The position numbers were made by a program, and so were the translations under genes. From an uncultured Dorea sp. (lineage in GTDB: Bacteria > Bacillota > Clostridia > Lachnospirales > Lachnospiraceae): 64,000 bases of DNA. Positions 52,155 through 61,201 of this stretch are shown piece by piece. The notes under the pieces were generated by a model. The model saw only the letters and a list, made by a program, of their open reading frames with translations, made no database searches and was not told where the DNA came from. The stretch is taken from positions 1-64,000 of the forward strand of contig CAPEBR010000014.1 of NCBI GenBank assembly GCA_948602995.1, written 5' to 3'. Every line of letters begins with the position of its first letter. The first letter of the stretch is position 1.

Positions 52155-53514
52155 GAAAATCGTAGGGGAACAGCGCTCTTATTTTCATACAGGCGCAACC
52201 CTTCCCGTCAGTGTACGGGTTCATGCACTGAATAAACTGAAAAGCTGCATTATTGAAAAAGAAGAAAAGATCAATAAAGCCATCCATCAGGATCTCGGGA
52301 AAAGCGCCTTCGAGACATACATGTGTGAGACCGGGCTGGTCTTAAGTGAGCTTAGCTATATGTTAAAGCACATTTATTCCTATGCAAAGGAGAAAAATGT
52401 ACGCACGCCACTTGCCCAGTTTCATTCAAGAAGTTACAAGAAACCGTCACCCTATGGCGTTACCCTCATCATGAGTCCGTGGAACTATCCGTTTCTTCTG
52501 ACCATTGATCCTCTGGTGGATGCCATCGCTGCCGGAAATACGGCTGTTGTAAAGCCCAGCGCCTATTCTCCCTGCACAAGTGAAATCATCCAGGAGATCA
52601 TTTGTGAGTGCTTCGACAGAAAGTATGTAGCCGCCGTCACCGGAGGACGTGCAGAAAACACCTGCCTTCTCAATGAACATTTTGACTATATCTTTTTTAC
52701 CGGAAGCCAGGCTGTCGGCAAAGAAGTCATGCGGTGTGCATCCAGACATCTTACCCCTGTTACCCTGGAGCTGGGCGGAAAGAGCCCCTGCATCATTGAA
52801 AGAAACGCGAATCTAAAGCTTGCAGCCAGACGGGTGGTATTTGGAAAATATCTGAACTGCGGGCAGACCTGCGTGGCGCCGGATTATATTTACTGCGACC
52901 GCAGTGTAAAGGAGCAATTCATAAAAGAAGTGAAAAAGCAGATTCAGAAGCAGTATGGAAAGCAGCCTCTTTCCTGTGAAAATTATGGAAAGATTATTAA
53001 TGAAAAGCATTTTGACCGGATACGCGGGCTTATTGACCCGGAAAAGGTGGTCTGCGGAGGGCATACAAACCGCGCAAAGCTCCAGATCGACCCGACCGTC
53101 CTGGATAACGTGACGTTTGCAGACGCCATTATGCAGGAGGAAATCTTCGGGCCACTTATGCCGGTGCTGACATATGACTCCCTGGATGAAGTTATCCGTA
53201 ATATTAATTCCATGCCGCACCCGCTTGCCCTCTATATTTTTACAAATGACCACGCTGCAGCAGAAAAGATTACCTCCCGGTGCGGTTTCGGGGGCGGATG
53301 TATTAATGATACAATCATCCACCTTGCCACCAGCGAGATGGGCTTCGGCGGATTCGGGGCAAGCGGAATGGGCTCTTATCATGGGAAAGCCGGATTTGAT
53401 ACCTTTACCCATTATAAGAGTATGGTGGATAAAAAAACATGGCTGGATCTGCCAATGAGATATCAGCCATATAAAAAACAAAATGAAAAGCTTTTACGGA
53501 TGTTTTTGAAGTAG
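52135..53514 (+). CDS. Aldehyde dehydrogenase (class 3-like)
   Basis: 459 aa NAD(P)-dependent aldehyde dehydrogenase. Cofactor site MSPWNYPFLLTIDPLVDA near 120, FTGSQAVGKEVM, catalytic Glu in LELGGKSPCI, catalytic Cys in YLNCGQTCVAPDY, and the EEIFGPLMPVL strand. The short length and the hydrophobic C-terminal stretch fit the class 3/fatty-aldehyde type. The start behind GGAGGAGG is used. Translationally coupled to the alcohol dehydrogenase. Confidence 0.92.
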   Translation: MTETEIKKIVGEQRSYFHTGATLPVSVRVHALNKLKSCIIEKEEKINKAIHQDLGKSAFETYMCETGLVLSELSYMLKHIYSYAKEKNVRTPLAQFHSRSYKKPSPYGVTLIMSPWNYPFLLTIDPLVDAIAAGNTAVVKPSAYSPCTSEIIQEIICECFDRKYVAAVTGGRAENTCLLNEHFDYIFFTGSQAVGKEVMRCASRHLTPVTLELGGKSPCIIERNANLKLAARRVVFGKYLNCGQTCVAPDYIYCDRSVKEQFIKEVKKQIQKQYGKQPLSCENYGKIINEKHFDRIRGLIDPEKVVCGGHTNRAKLQIDPTVLDNVTFADAIMQEEIFGPLMPVLTYDSLDEVIRNINSMPHPLALYIFTNDHAAAEKITSRCGFGGGCINDTIIHLATSEMGFGGFGASGMGSYHGKAGFDTFTHYKSMVDKKTWLDLPMRYQPYKKQNEKLLRMFLK

Positions 53515-53585
53515 AAAGAATCTTGGTGACGCCCAAGAACATGCTGCCAGATTTCAACAGGATTAGTAATTATAGCATCAGTCTT

Positions 53586-54056
53586 TTATAGCGCCTCCAG
53601 GATCTTTACCAGACCAGCCAGCCCTTCTTTGTCTTCTTCATCGAACCTCGCAAAAGAAGGGCTGTCGATGTCCAGAACTCCTATAACTGTATCCCCCTTA
53701 TGCATTGGAATAACAATCTCGGAATTGGACGCGCTGTCACAGGCAATATGGCCCGGGAATTCGTGGACATTCTTCACCAGCATAATCTCATCTCTCTCTA
53801 CTGCAGTGCCGCAGACGCCCTTCCCAACTGGAATCTCTACACAGGCGGGCCTCCCCTGGAAAGGTCCTAAGACCAGGCGGTCTTCCTGCATGAGATAAAA
53901 GCCTGCCCAGTTGATATCTGTCAGAGCCTCCCAGAGAAGGGCGGATGTATTCGCAAGATTGGAAATCAGATACGGCACTCCGTCCGTAAGCCCCTTAAGC
54001 CGGACTCTCAGAAGCCGGTATAAGGCTTCTTTTTCGGTTGGGTATGCATTATTCAT
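53586..54056 (-). CDS. Free methionine-(R)-sulfoxide reductase (GAF type)
   Basis: 156 aa single GAF domain. The three conserved cysteines of the fRMsr family are present (PACVEIPVG, GVCGTAVE, HIACDSASNSEIVIP), together with NWAGFYL and VLDIDSPSFARF. It reduces oxidised free methionine using thioredoxin. Start after GGAAGGAG. Next to a small protein of unknown function on the same strand. Confidence 0.88.
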   Translation of the reverse strand: MNNAYPTEKEALYRLLRVRLKGLTDGVPYLISNLANTSALLWEALTDINWAGFYLMQEDRLVLGPFQGRPACVEIPVGKGVCGTAVERDEIMLVKNVHEFPGHIACDSASNSEIVIPMHKGDTVIGVLDIDSPSFARFDEEDKEGLAGLVKILEAL

Positions 54057-54076
54057 TGTTATCACTCCTTCCCTCA

Positions 54077-54310
54077 TCAGAATTCTTTTGTGATCTCTGT
54101 TACACCATAGGTTTCCTTAAAGGATTGCAGATCCTTCTCATTCCGGATCAGCATGATGTCTGTAAACTTTCCGGTATGCAGATCCTTGAAGCCCGCGACC
54201 TGTTCGCCGGTACAGATGCTGCAGCGAATGACTGACTTCTGGGTGGATGGATCGTAGGATTGTTCTATGGCGTGTTTTTCCTGATTCTTTTTCTTAAATA
54301 GTTGGAACAT
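54077..54310 (-). CDS. Small conserved-looking protein, unknown
   Basis: 77 aa. Basic start MFQLFKKKNQEK, a Cys pair in VIRCSICTGEQVAGFKD and a charged end (RNEKDLQSFKETYGVTEITK). Ribosome site GGAGG before the ATG. Just upstream of the methionine sulfoxide reductase gene, about 20 bases apart, so co-transcribed. No family assigned; the CxxC could be redox-active or bind metal. Confidence 0.6.
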   Translation of the reverse strand: MFQLFKKKNQEKHAIEQSYDPSTQKSVIRCSICTGEQVAGFKDLHTGKFTDIMLIRNEKDLQSFKETYGVTEITKEF

Positions 54311-54334
54311 GTGAAACCTCCGAAACTTAATTAT

Positions 54335-54534
54335 AATTGTAACTGCTCAGCATCTTCGCAGTTGCATGCAAAAATCTATTTAAAATGTCTACGCTTCGAT
54401 CCGCGCTAAGCGAACGTCCCCCGGACGTTCAGCGTTCTTCGGCAATGGGATTTTTGCACTCCTGCATCATTTTCTTGCGGTCTGTGTAGTAAATAACCCT
54501 CGCTTCGCTGGGGCAGACTCTGCACAGACACATT
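54335..54534. repeat. Degraded element C-like repeat
   Basis: Inverted-repeat-rich gap with GTAACTGCTCAGCATCTTCG, a GGGATTTTTGCACTCCTGCA block and GGTCTGTGTAGTAAATAA, matching element C in outline. An insert with AGCGAACGTCCCCCGGACGT interrupts it. No gene seen. Confidence 0.6.
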
Positions 54535-55224
54535 CTAACTATTAACTGCTTCTAAAAAAGTTTTTTCATCATAATATTGTTTCATTCCGTATAAAATACC
54601 ATTTAAAAAAATTACTGTCTCGTTCTTTATTTTTTTTAAATCGTCAATTGTATAATACCTCCCACATTCAGCAAATGAAGATGTTCCATGCGCCAATTGA
54701 TTTCTCTTATTTTTTACATCTTCCAGGACTATCCCACCTCTACATCCAGATTCAATTGTATATGTAATTCCATGGTCGCTACAAATCTGCCGTATCTTAT
54801 CGGCATCCAAATTACCGCTAATATCTGTTGCTTTACGATTCATTTCTAATGGTTCATTTTTTAAAATGGCATTAATAATCTCCTCCGCTTTATCTCTATA
54901 CGAGTTATAATGTGCTGTTTTATCATATACCTGGTTAAATTTAAATGAAATCCATATATCCTGTATTTCTTTTCTTACGTCTTTGTAGCTATACCCGCTC
55001 GTCTTTAACTCATCATATATTTCCAAAATGCCGCCCATTATTGAAGACTCAACCAAATTATAAAGCATAATTAATGCGTTCGCTTTTAAGATCTTCAAAA
55101 AATCATCATTATAAAATTCATACTCTCTTTCGTGTGACTGTGTTTGGTATAGGTCATACAAAGCCCTAAAGTATAATTCTATTTCATCAATTCTCTCTTG
55201 GTATATCTCAAGCGTTATTCTCAT
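54535..55224 (-). CDS. MAE_28990-like HEPN-domain protein
   Basis: 229 aa helical protein with the HEPN active motif RNQLAHG (R-x4-H) near residue 185, as in the MAE_28990/MAE_18760-type HEPN family. HEPN proteins are often RNases in defence or toxin-antitoxin systems. Its start overlaps the end of the DUF262 gene (AAAGGTGATGGTAATG), so the two are coupled. Two upstream in-frame starts are possible within 9 bases. Sits at the end of the restriction-modification island. Confidence 0.75.
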   Translation of the reverse strand: MRITLEIYQERIDEIELYFRALYDLYQTQSHEREYEFYNDDFLKILKANALIMLYNLVESSIMGGILEIYDELKTSGYSYKDVRKEIQDIWISFKFNQVYDKTAHYNSYRDKAEEIINAILKNEPLEMNRKATDISGNLDADKIRQICSDHGITYTIESGCRGGIVLEDVKNKRNQLAHGTSSFAECGRYYTIDDLKKIKNETVIFLNGILYGMKQYYDEKTFLEAVNS

Positions 55225-56263
55225 TACCATCACCTTTCAGAAGACTGTCTCTTACATATTCAATTCTACCTCTAACTCTTTTTGGAGAGTTGCTTGCATG
55301 CGTTGTAGTATGGATCTTAAATTGTTCCGAATTCAACCATTCCATGGAATCAGGCTTCAGACCTGGATTTTCCCGCAATGCTAAAGCAACACCTACTGAA
55401 ACAGACTCAAAACGAACCCTGGGGGTTGATTTTGCGTTTTTACTCTTAGCAAAGCCATATGGAAAATATTTTTCTACAAAATCAAGCATATTTCTAAACT
55501 CTTTTTCATACAACACTTCATCAAACTCTTTCTCCCTTCCCCGTACAAAATCATTAAGAAAATCGTCTACAGCATGTTGAAAATTTTGATAATTATTCAA
55601 ATAAGCAAAAAATCTTACAATTAACTCCGAATCTTCGTAGCGGTTTTTCATCGTTGCACTAATTGGACATAATCTGTTAAACTGCTCATCCTTAGCACAC
55701 TTTTCCACAAATTTCATAAATGCTCCTGTATAAGATCCTCGCCTGATTTCACTCGGAATAGCTTTTGTACCCCCGGTATTAATTCTATTGAAAATATCCT
55801 GTCTAGTTTCAATCGTTGTCGTATCCGCTAAAACAATGATACGCAATGTACGCCCTTTGAACTTTCTCTGAAATATTTCCGGCAAGTCTGAAAAAGTAAA
55901 ACCATTTAAAGATGTCAATTTTTCCAAACCATCCAGAATCAGATCATTATATAAAAAGGCTTCCAGCGTCTGTGTCCTTTGTGCCCCATCTATAATTTCA
56001 CACCTGCCGTCCTCATTGTCGGAAAAAAACATAAAAGGAATGGGTAAGCCAAGCAGCACTGACTCTATAAATCGAACCTTTTTTGCATCATCCCATACAA
56101 ATTTCCTCTGATATTCAGGAATATAAAAATCATCTTTACAAAATTTATCAACCAGTACTTCAATGGGATAATCCTTTGTATCAAAACTAATCTCCTTTTG
56201 TAGCTTTCTTATTTGTACTTCTGCAGTTTCTTTCATTTCAGCTGTAATTATCATATCTTTCAT
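55208..56263 (-). CDS. DUF262-domain protein
   Basis: 351 aa with a DUF262 (ParB/GmrS-like NTPase or nuclease) N-terminal domain: YIPEYQRKFVWDD, LPIPFMFF and the signature IIDGAQRTQTLEAFL, then IFNRINTGGT. DUF262 proteins are common in anti-phage systems, including the type IV GmrSD enzymes. Here it pairs with a HEPN protein rather than DUF1524. Its start overlaps the methyltransferase gene by 26 bases, joining it to the restriction operon. Confidence 0.82.
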   Translation of the reverse strand: MKDMIITAEMKETAEVQIRKLQKEISFDTKDYPIEVLVDKFCKDDFYIPEYQRKFVWDDAKKVRFIESVLLGLPIPFMFFSDNEDGRCEIIDGAQRTQTLEAFLYNDLILDGLEKLTSLNGFTFSDLPEIFQRKFKGRTLRIIVLADTTTIETRQDIFNRINTGGTKAIPSEIRRGSYTGAFMKFVEKCAKDEQFNRLCPISATMKNRYEDSELIVRFFAYLNNYQNFQHAVDDFLNDFVRGREKEFDEVLYEKEFRNMLDFVEKYFPYGFAKSKNAKSTPRVRFESVSVGVALALRENPGLKPDSMEWLNSEQFKIHTTTHASNSPKRVRGRIEYVRDSLLKGDGNENNA

Positions 56264-57314
56264 TGCTCCCCCCTTTGTATGTTTCTAAGTGATCTAAAAT
56301 ACTCTTTCCAATGGCCTCACCTAGCTTTACCGGAACGGCATTTCCAATATGTACCCCTATCTGACGATTGGTCTGTGGATGATTCACATCAATAAATCTA
56401 TAATCAGGCGGAAATGATTGAAGAATTGCTCCTTCCCTCATAGATATAGCTCTATCTTGCTCTGGATGTCCAAATCTCCCATTACCATATCCATAAAACT
56501 GAGTTGTAATAGTAGGGGATGGTTTCTCCCATTCCATTCTTCCATACACGGCACGGTATCCTTTCCCAGTGCTTTTCTTATGACAAGGCAACTGGAGAGA
56601 TTTATCCCAGTCCTTCCACGTTCCCCCCGGAACAGATCTTCTAATTCTTTTCTTATTAATCTCAGACAATTTACTCGCCCTATGCAGCGCATCAGTCCTG
56701 CATGCTTCACCGTCCCTGAGCTTTGGCATATTTCCAATCGCATCCTTTACCGTAATGTAGTTTTTCTCACTATATAAAGGTTCAATCAAACAAATATCTC
56801 CAAATTGAGATGCCAGTAAAACCAGCCTGTTTCTACTTTGCGGAACACCGTAATCAGCACAATTTACGATTTGCCAGCTTACATAATATCCCTGCTCCTC
56901 AAGTCCCTTTACAAAATCCTTAAACACCTCTTTTTTTACTAATTGCGGCACATTTTCCATTGATATGAGTTCTGGTCTGATTTCTTTAACCAAATCTATA
57001 AAGTAATACAGTAATCTCCATTTTTCATCTTTTGGTCCCTCTTTCGTATATCGTAAAGAATATGCCGAGAATGGCTGGCAGGGTGCGCATCCCATCAAAA
57101 CCTTAATGCAACCTTTTGGATAATAACATTCAATTTCCTCCTTTTTAATTTGTTCTACTCCCTTATTGATAAAAACCGAATCATTATTTTCTTCATAAGC
57201 ATATTTACATGTAGAATCAATATCTATACCTGCTGCAACTTCTATACCAGCCTTTCGAATTCCAAATGTCAGCCCGCCTATTCCGCAAAATAAATCAACT
57301 GCGACACAGTTCAT
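56238..57314 (-). CDS. C5-cytosine DNA methyltransferase (LlaJI M2-like)
   Basis: 358 aa. Motif I DLFCGIGGLTFGI (7-19), motif IV GCAPCQPFSAYS with the catalytic Cys near 79, motif VI ENVPQLV, motif VIII QSRNRLVLLA, and the C-terminal motif X IGNAVPVKLGEAIG. Modifies cytosine in one strand of the restriction site. Ribosome site AGGTGAT. LlaJI-type systems use two such enzymes because the site is not symmetric. Confidence 0.92.
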   Translation of the reverse strand: MNCVAVDLFCGIGGLTFGIRKAGIEVAAGIDIDSTCKYAYEENNDSVFINKGVEQIKKEEIECYYPKGCIKVLMGCAPCQPFSAYSLRYTKEGPKDEKWRLLYYFIDLVKEIRPELISMENVPQLVKKEVFKDFVKGLEEQGYYVSWQIVNCADYGVPQSRNRLVLLASQFGDICLIEPLYSEKNYITVKDAIGNMPKLRDGEACRTDALHRASKLSEINKKRIRRSVPGGTWKDWDKSLQLPCHKKSTGKGYRAVYGRMEWEKPSPTITTQFYGYGNGRFGHPEQDRAISMREGAILQSFPPDYRFIDVNHPQTNRQIGVHIGNAVPVKLGEAIGKSILDHLETYKGGSNERYDNYS

Positions 57315-57369
57315 TACATATCACCTGCCTTATTATATCATCCTATTCGCTATTACCAGCAAGATATCT

Positions 57370-59322
57370 TTATAAATATACTGCTTTAACGAGTTCCATT
57401 ATTCTCTCTGTCAGCATGTCCAGGCTATTACCGCATACCATTAGTGACAACTCATCTCTGCTGTAAAAGCATTGCCGGAGAATTTCTTTGATATTTACCT
57501 CATTTTCTAGATCCTGATCTGAAAGCTTTTTTATACACTGCTCTATATCAATTGCCACTTCTGCAATTTGCTCACACTTTTGTGATGAATCATCCTTGCC
57601 TTCGGCTGCAATATTGCCTGGTTCATTGTCATATGGATAAAACCCATAAAAATATTTCATTGCCATGGGACATATGATATCATAAATCATCTTTGCCCCA
57701 AACTCCCTTTTTATGCATTGGGGATAAATAAGTAGCTTTTGTTCTCTTTCCAGTTCATCTTCTATTGCCCCCACTTTGCTTATCCTCTGCAAATAATGCG
57801 ACATACGGTCTGCAAATCTCTGGGTATGTAATATCTTTTGTGCCGTATCAGGAATATAATCTGTCATGTGCTCCACCGTAGAACTTGAAAGATACAGATC
57901 ATACATCTCTTCCGCACACAGCTTTACTACCATAATATTATCTAAAGATGTGCCGCCAATAGCACGCAGCATCTTCATCTCAACATATCCATAATCCGGC
58001 TCCGCCGTCTCCTGGGGACACAGGAACATGTTCTGTACATAACCATATCCCTGTTTCTTGATAAAATCATCGTATGCCAGCTGATATAGATATTGCTTTG
58101 TTATATCCTCCACACCCGGCTGTCCAGTCACTTTATACCTTGTGCCCATACTTTTAAAGTTAATGCAGTAATACTTTGCGTCATATATTCCAAAGCAATA
58201 TTCATTGCTGCCTTTATAGGGATAGATGCAGACTAAATCTGGAATCAGTGTTTTTACCCTTGTATCATCGGCTTCTGGATTATTTTTGTGCCACACAGGC
58301 CTGTCTATAATGCTGACCAAAGGCCTGCTGCCTTGATCAGCATATTCAGTGCATACCCCCAGCGGCAGATTCTCCAGCTTCTCATCTAATACACTTCCAA
58401 AATTTTCTGTACAAACTTTTTCCCATATACGATAAAAACTATTTGTTCCATAGAAGCCAAAACACATGTCCTCTTCACCTGACTTATTGTTGCTAACATA
58501 TGTATAAAGAGTTTTTAATAATATTCTTTTTCTCGTTACAAACTGCGTCCTGATTTCTCTATCCAATCTGTATTTTATATAATCCATGTCCCCAAAATCG
58601 ACAATCCTGGCATCTGTAAGCTCTGCCCCTTCCAGGTCAAACAATTCCAATACTCCCGCATTTCCAAGCTCCATTGTGCACTGTGACAGAATACATTCAT
58701 GCAGTCTCCTGAAGTAATCCGTCTCATCATCCCTAAGATTCCGCGTCCTTAGCTCTACGTAATAAGGTTTATTATTCTGTATCAGTACATTTGCCTCATC
58801 AATCGTTCTGTCCCACAATATGTCACCCTCTCCATTCGTTTCAATCATTTCGTGCTGATTCGTGTACACTCCGTGTTGAAAATAATCATCAAGTAAATAC
58901 AGAGATATTGTGAGACGATTATAAAACCCAGAAGGATTCTCTCCATTAGGCAGATATACAAACTGTTCCTTATCATTATATTTCTTAATAACCTTTAGAA
59001 CTTTCTTTAATTGTCCCATTGGTTCTGTAGTGGAAACTATGTATTTTGGATAACACTTAATCACATGATTCTCCACCATGACAATACCTACAAAATCAAA
59101 CACATATTTTGTATCTGCACTGTTCCCGGAAGTGTCTGTAAGTACTATATCCTGGTTCGTCAGATCCTCATACTCCGGTTTTGATGCTTTAACAGCCTTC
59201 ATCATTCCATACCTTTTCAGAATGCCCACAACCTCCGTCGTTTCTTCAGCTGTTGTCTCTAATTCTCTTGAAATTTCAGATATTGTATAATGCTTCAATT
59301 CACGAAAGAAACCTTTCGCCAT
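57370..59322 (-). CDS. LlaJI-family restriction endonuclease subunit
   Basis: 650 aa of the LlaJI restriction family. A PD-(D/E)XK site is visible as P361-D362 (LIPDLVCIY) and D381-A-K383 (IYDAKYYCI). An N-terminal winged-helix-like part (HYTISEISRELETTAEETTE) may read DNA. It works with the McrB-like NTPase encoded upstream. Start after AGAGGAGAA; the longer frame would begin inside the repeat element. The cleaved sequence cannot be told from this data. Confidence 0.85.
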   Translation of the reverse strand: MAKGFFRELKHYTISEISRELETTAEETTEVVGILKRYGMMKAVKASKPEYEDLTNQDIVLTDTSGNSADTKYVFDFVGIVMVENHVIKCYPKYIVSTTEPMGQLKKVLKVIKKYNDKEQFVYLPNGENPSGFYNRLTISLYLLDDYFQHGVYTNQHEMIETNGEGDILWDRTIDEANVLIQNNKPYYVELRTRNLRDDETDYFRRLHECILSQCTMELGNAGVLELFDLEGAELTDARIVDFGDMDYIKYRLDREIRTQFVTRKRILLKTLYTYVSNNKSGEEDMCFGFYGTNSFYRIWEKVCTENFGSVLDEKLENLPLGVCTEYADQGSRPLVSIIDRPVWHKNNPEADDTRVKTLIPDLVCIYPYKGSNEYCFGIYDAKYYCINFKSMGTRYKVTGQPGVEDITKQYLYQLAYDDFIKKQGYGYVQNMFLCPQETAEPDYGYVEMKMLRAIGGTSLDNIMVVKLCAEEMYDLYLSSSTVEHMTDYIPDTAQKILHTQRFADRMSHYLQRISKVGAIEDELEREQKLLIYPQCIKREFGAKMIYDIICPMAMKYFYGFYPYDNEPGNIAAEGKDDSSQKCEQIAEVAIDIEQCIKKLSDQDLENEVNIKEILRQCFYSRDELSLMVCGNSLDMLTERIMELVKAVYL

Positions 59323-59350
59323 GTGAATTCTCCTCTTTCTATTTATTTCG

Positions 59351-59480
59351 GTTATACTCACGGCCGATGAAATCTGCCGCGAGCATGCAAAAGCCGCAGC
59401 CGCAAAGCGGCATACCTCCCTGTGCGGCTGTGCGCATCATGTCATGCTGTGCGGCAGATTTATCTGGCGCGCAGTATAAC
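59351..59480. repeat. MITE-like element A, copy 2 (130 bp)
   Basis: Ends GTTATACTCACGGCCGATGA and the complement of GTTATACTGCGCGCCAGATA, interior with GCCGCAGCCGCAAAGCGGCA as in copy 1 at 3486-3616. It separates the McrB-like gene from the nuclease gene in the restriction operon. Confidence 0.85.
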
Positions 59481-59502
59481 TACAGCTTCCCATGCACCGA
59501 CG

Positions 59503-61182
59503 TTAAGGTTTTCTTTCATAAATCATGTCCGTAATCCCAAACACTCCCTCTCCGATATTTTCAAAGGTCCTGCAGATCTCCGAAAAAATCATCTTCCCAC
59601 TATGCCCCTTAAAAATGTTAGCCGGCCGCATCTTCATGACATCCTCGAATAAATACATAAGCACTTTACTTTCAAATGATTCTACGAATCTATCTTCATC
59701 CTGCAGTGCCCGTTCCAGCATATATCTTGACAAAAAGAATGGTCCTAAGAGCTTATCTTCATTCGCCCTACATTCATCTGATAATAAAATATCATTAATT
59801 CGTGTACGCAATTCGTTCCATTTAACATACCGGCGACTGTCTCCCATACCAACAGGAATAATATACCTTTCGACTTCTAAAGCCCCGTCATCCACACCGA
59901 TATATTCAAATTCCCATCTGCGTTTAAATGCTGTATCCATTGGAAATACACCCTGGTCTGCACTATTCATAGTTGCCCATATAAACATATTGTCAGGTAT
60001 CTTAATCTCAGCGTAATCTTCAGAATTTCCTCCCAGCTTATCGGACAAATATTTTTTCATGTCTTCACTTGCGTGAATTGTATATTCACTAACATGATTG
60101 CCGTCTCTGTCTAAAAGCTGAAATATTTCTCCAAATGCTGCGGCAACATTGGCACGGTTAATTTCCTCTATCAGTAATAAATATGGTTTAAGACCATTCT
60201 TTCTATTTCTGATATTCTCCAGTGCTTTCACATACACACGCATAAATGGACCCGGGATATACTCATATTTAATAATGTTCTCTCCATCCTTGTTATCTTT
60301 GGATACAGGCTTATATGTACCAACAAAATTAGCATAAGAATAGCCTGGATGAAAGGTTACACGCTCATAACTTTCCTGCTCTGCGCCTAGTAAAATATCC
60401 TTTTCTATATTTAATTTATAGCTCTTCCCTGTACCCGGCGCGCCAAAAATGATTCTATTACGTGGAAACACGCTTTGATATCCTGTATGAAAATTAATTT
60501 TATTTTCTACGCGCCTCTTCTTTTTCAATTTTTCAAGATCCAGCTCTATCCCAAAAAAGGCACAATAATTATGAAATGAATATCTGTCGTAAAACTCCTT
60601 TCTGCTCTTCGGATTACCAATCGGCATCTCCTGTTCAATGTAATGCAGTTCCTTCTGCACTTTCTCCATATCGTCATCTTCGATATACAGAACATCCCCT
60701 TCGGAAACTCTTTTTACTTTCACAGGCTTTGCATAGTATTTTATTACATTTAACAGAATATCCTCACTCTTTCCTCCGATCCTCCTGTCAAAAAAATCCT
60801 GATATTCCACTTCATGGTCAGGCCTGGCAAGAATTTCTTTTATCATTTCAACGTAAATAATAAAAGGAGGATCATCTCCTTTGACATATGGATTCGGCGC
60901 ATAATATGTTTTTATCCAAAACTCCATGTACCTCTCTAGATTTGCATCATCGAATGTAAACAAATAATCATGTATTCTGAAACAGGTACTCTCCCTGTCC
61001 TCAAGCCCAAACTGACAGGCCTGCTGATAGGAAGTTCTTTTATAACCCGCAGACACCTCCTCAATCTCATTAGCAGCTTCGTTCCATTCCATTGTTTTTG
61101 CCGCATCTGGATAAACATCCAGCAGCGCTTTTAAATTCTTTAGATTAAAATTTCTAAATCGTGCAAATGGTGAAAATGACAT
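59503..61182 (-). CDS. McrB-like NTPase subunit of the restriction system
   Basis: 559 aa. N-terminal DNA-binding-type region (1-235), then an AAA+ domain with Walker A FGAPGTGKS (246-254), Walker B LLLIEEINRANVAAAFGEIF, the McrB-type GTP signature ATMNSADQ and an arginine-finger segment AFKRRWEFE. By analogy with LlaJI and McrBC it uses GTP hydrolysis for DNA translocation or loop formation and drives the nuclease. Start after AGAGGT. Confidence 0.9.
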   Translation of the reverse strand: MSFSPFARFRNFNLKNLKALLDVYPDAAKTMEWNEAANEIEEVSAGYKRTSYQQACQFGLEDRESTCFRIHDYLFTFDDANLERYMEFWIKTYYAPNPYVKGDDPPFIIYVEMIKEILARPDHEVEYQDFFDRRIGGKSEDILLNVIKYYAKPVKVKRVSEGDVLYIEDDDMEKVQKELHYIEQEMPIGNPKSRKEFYDRYSFHNYCAFFGIELDLEKLKKKRRVENKINFHTGYQSVFPRNRIIFGAPGTGKSYKLNIEKDILLGAEQESYERVTFHPGYSYANFVGTYKPVSKDNKDGENIIKYEYIPGPFMRVYVKALENIRNRKNGLKPYLLLIEEINRANVAAAFGEIFQLLDRDGNHVSEYTIHASEDMKKYLSDKLGGNSEDYAEIKIPDNMFIWATMNSADQGVFPMDTAFKRRWEFEYIGVDDGALEVERYIIPVGMGDSRRYVKWNELRTRINDILLSDECRANEDKLLGPFFLSRYMLERALQDEDRFVESFESKVLMYLFEDVMKMRPANIFKGHSGKMIFSEICRTFENIGEGVFGITDMIYERKP

Positions 61183-61201
61183 ATTGGCATACCTCTACCT
61201 T

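Noticed and set aside
56264..56290. G-rich run before the DUF262 gene as a slippage site
   Set aside because: It is a six-G ribosome site within the end of the methyltransferase gene; too short and placed for translation.
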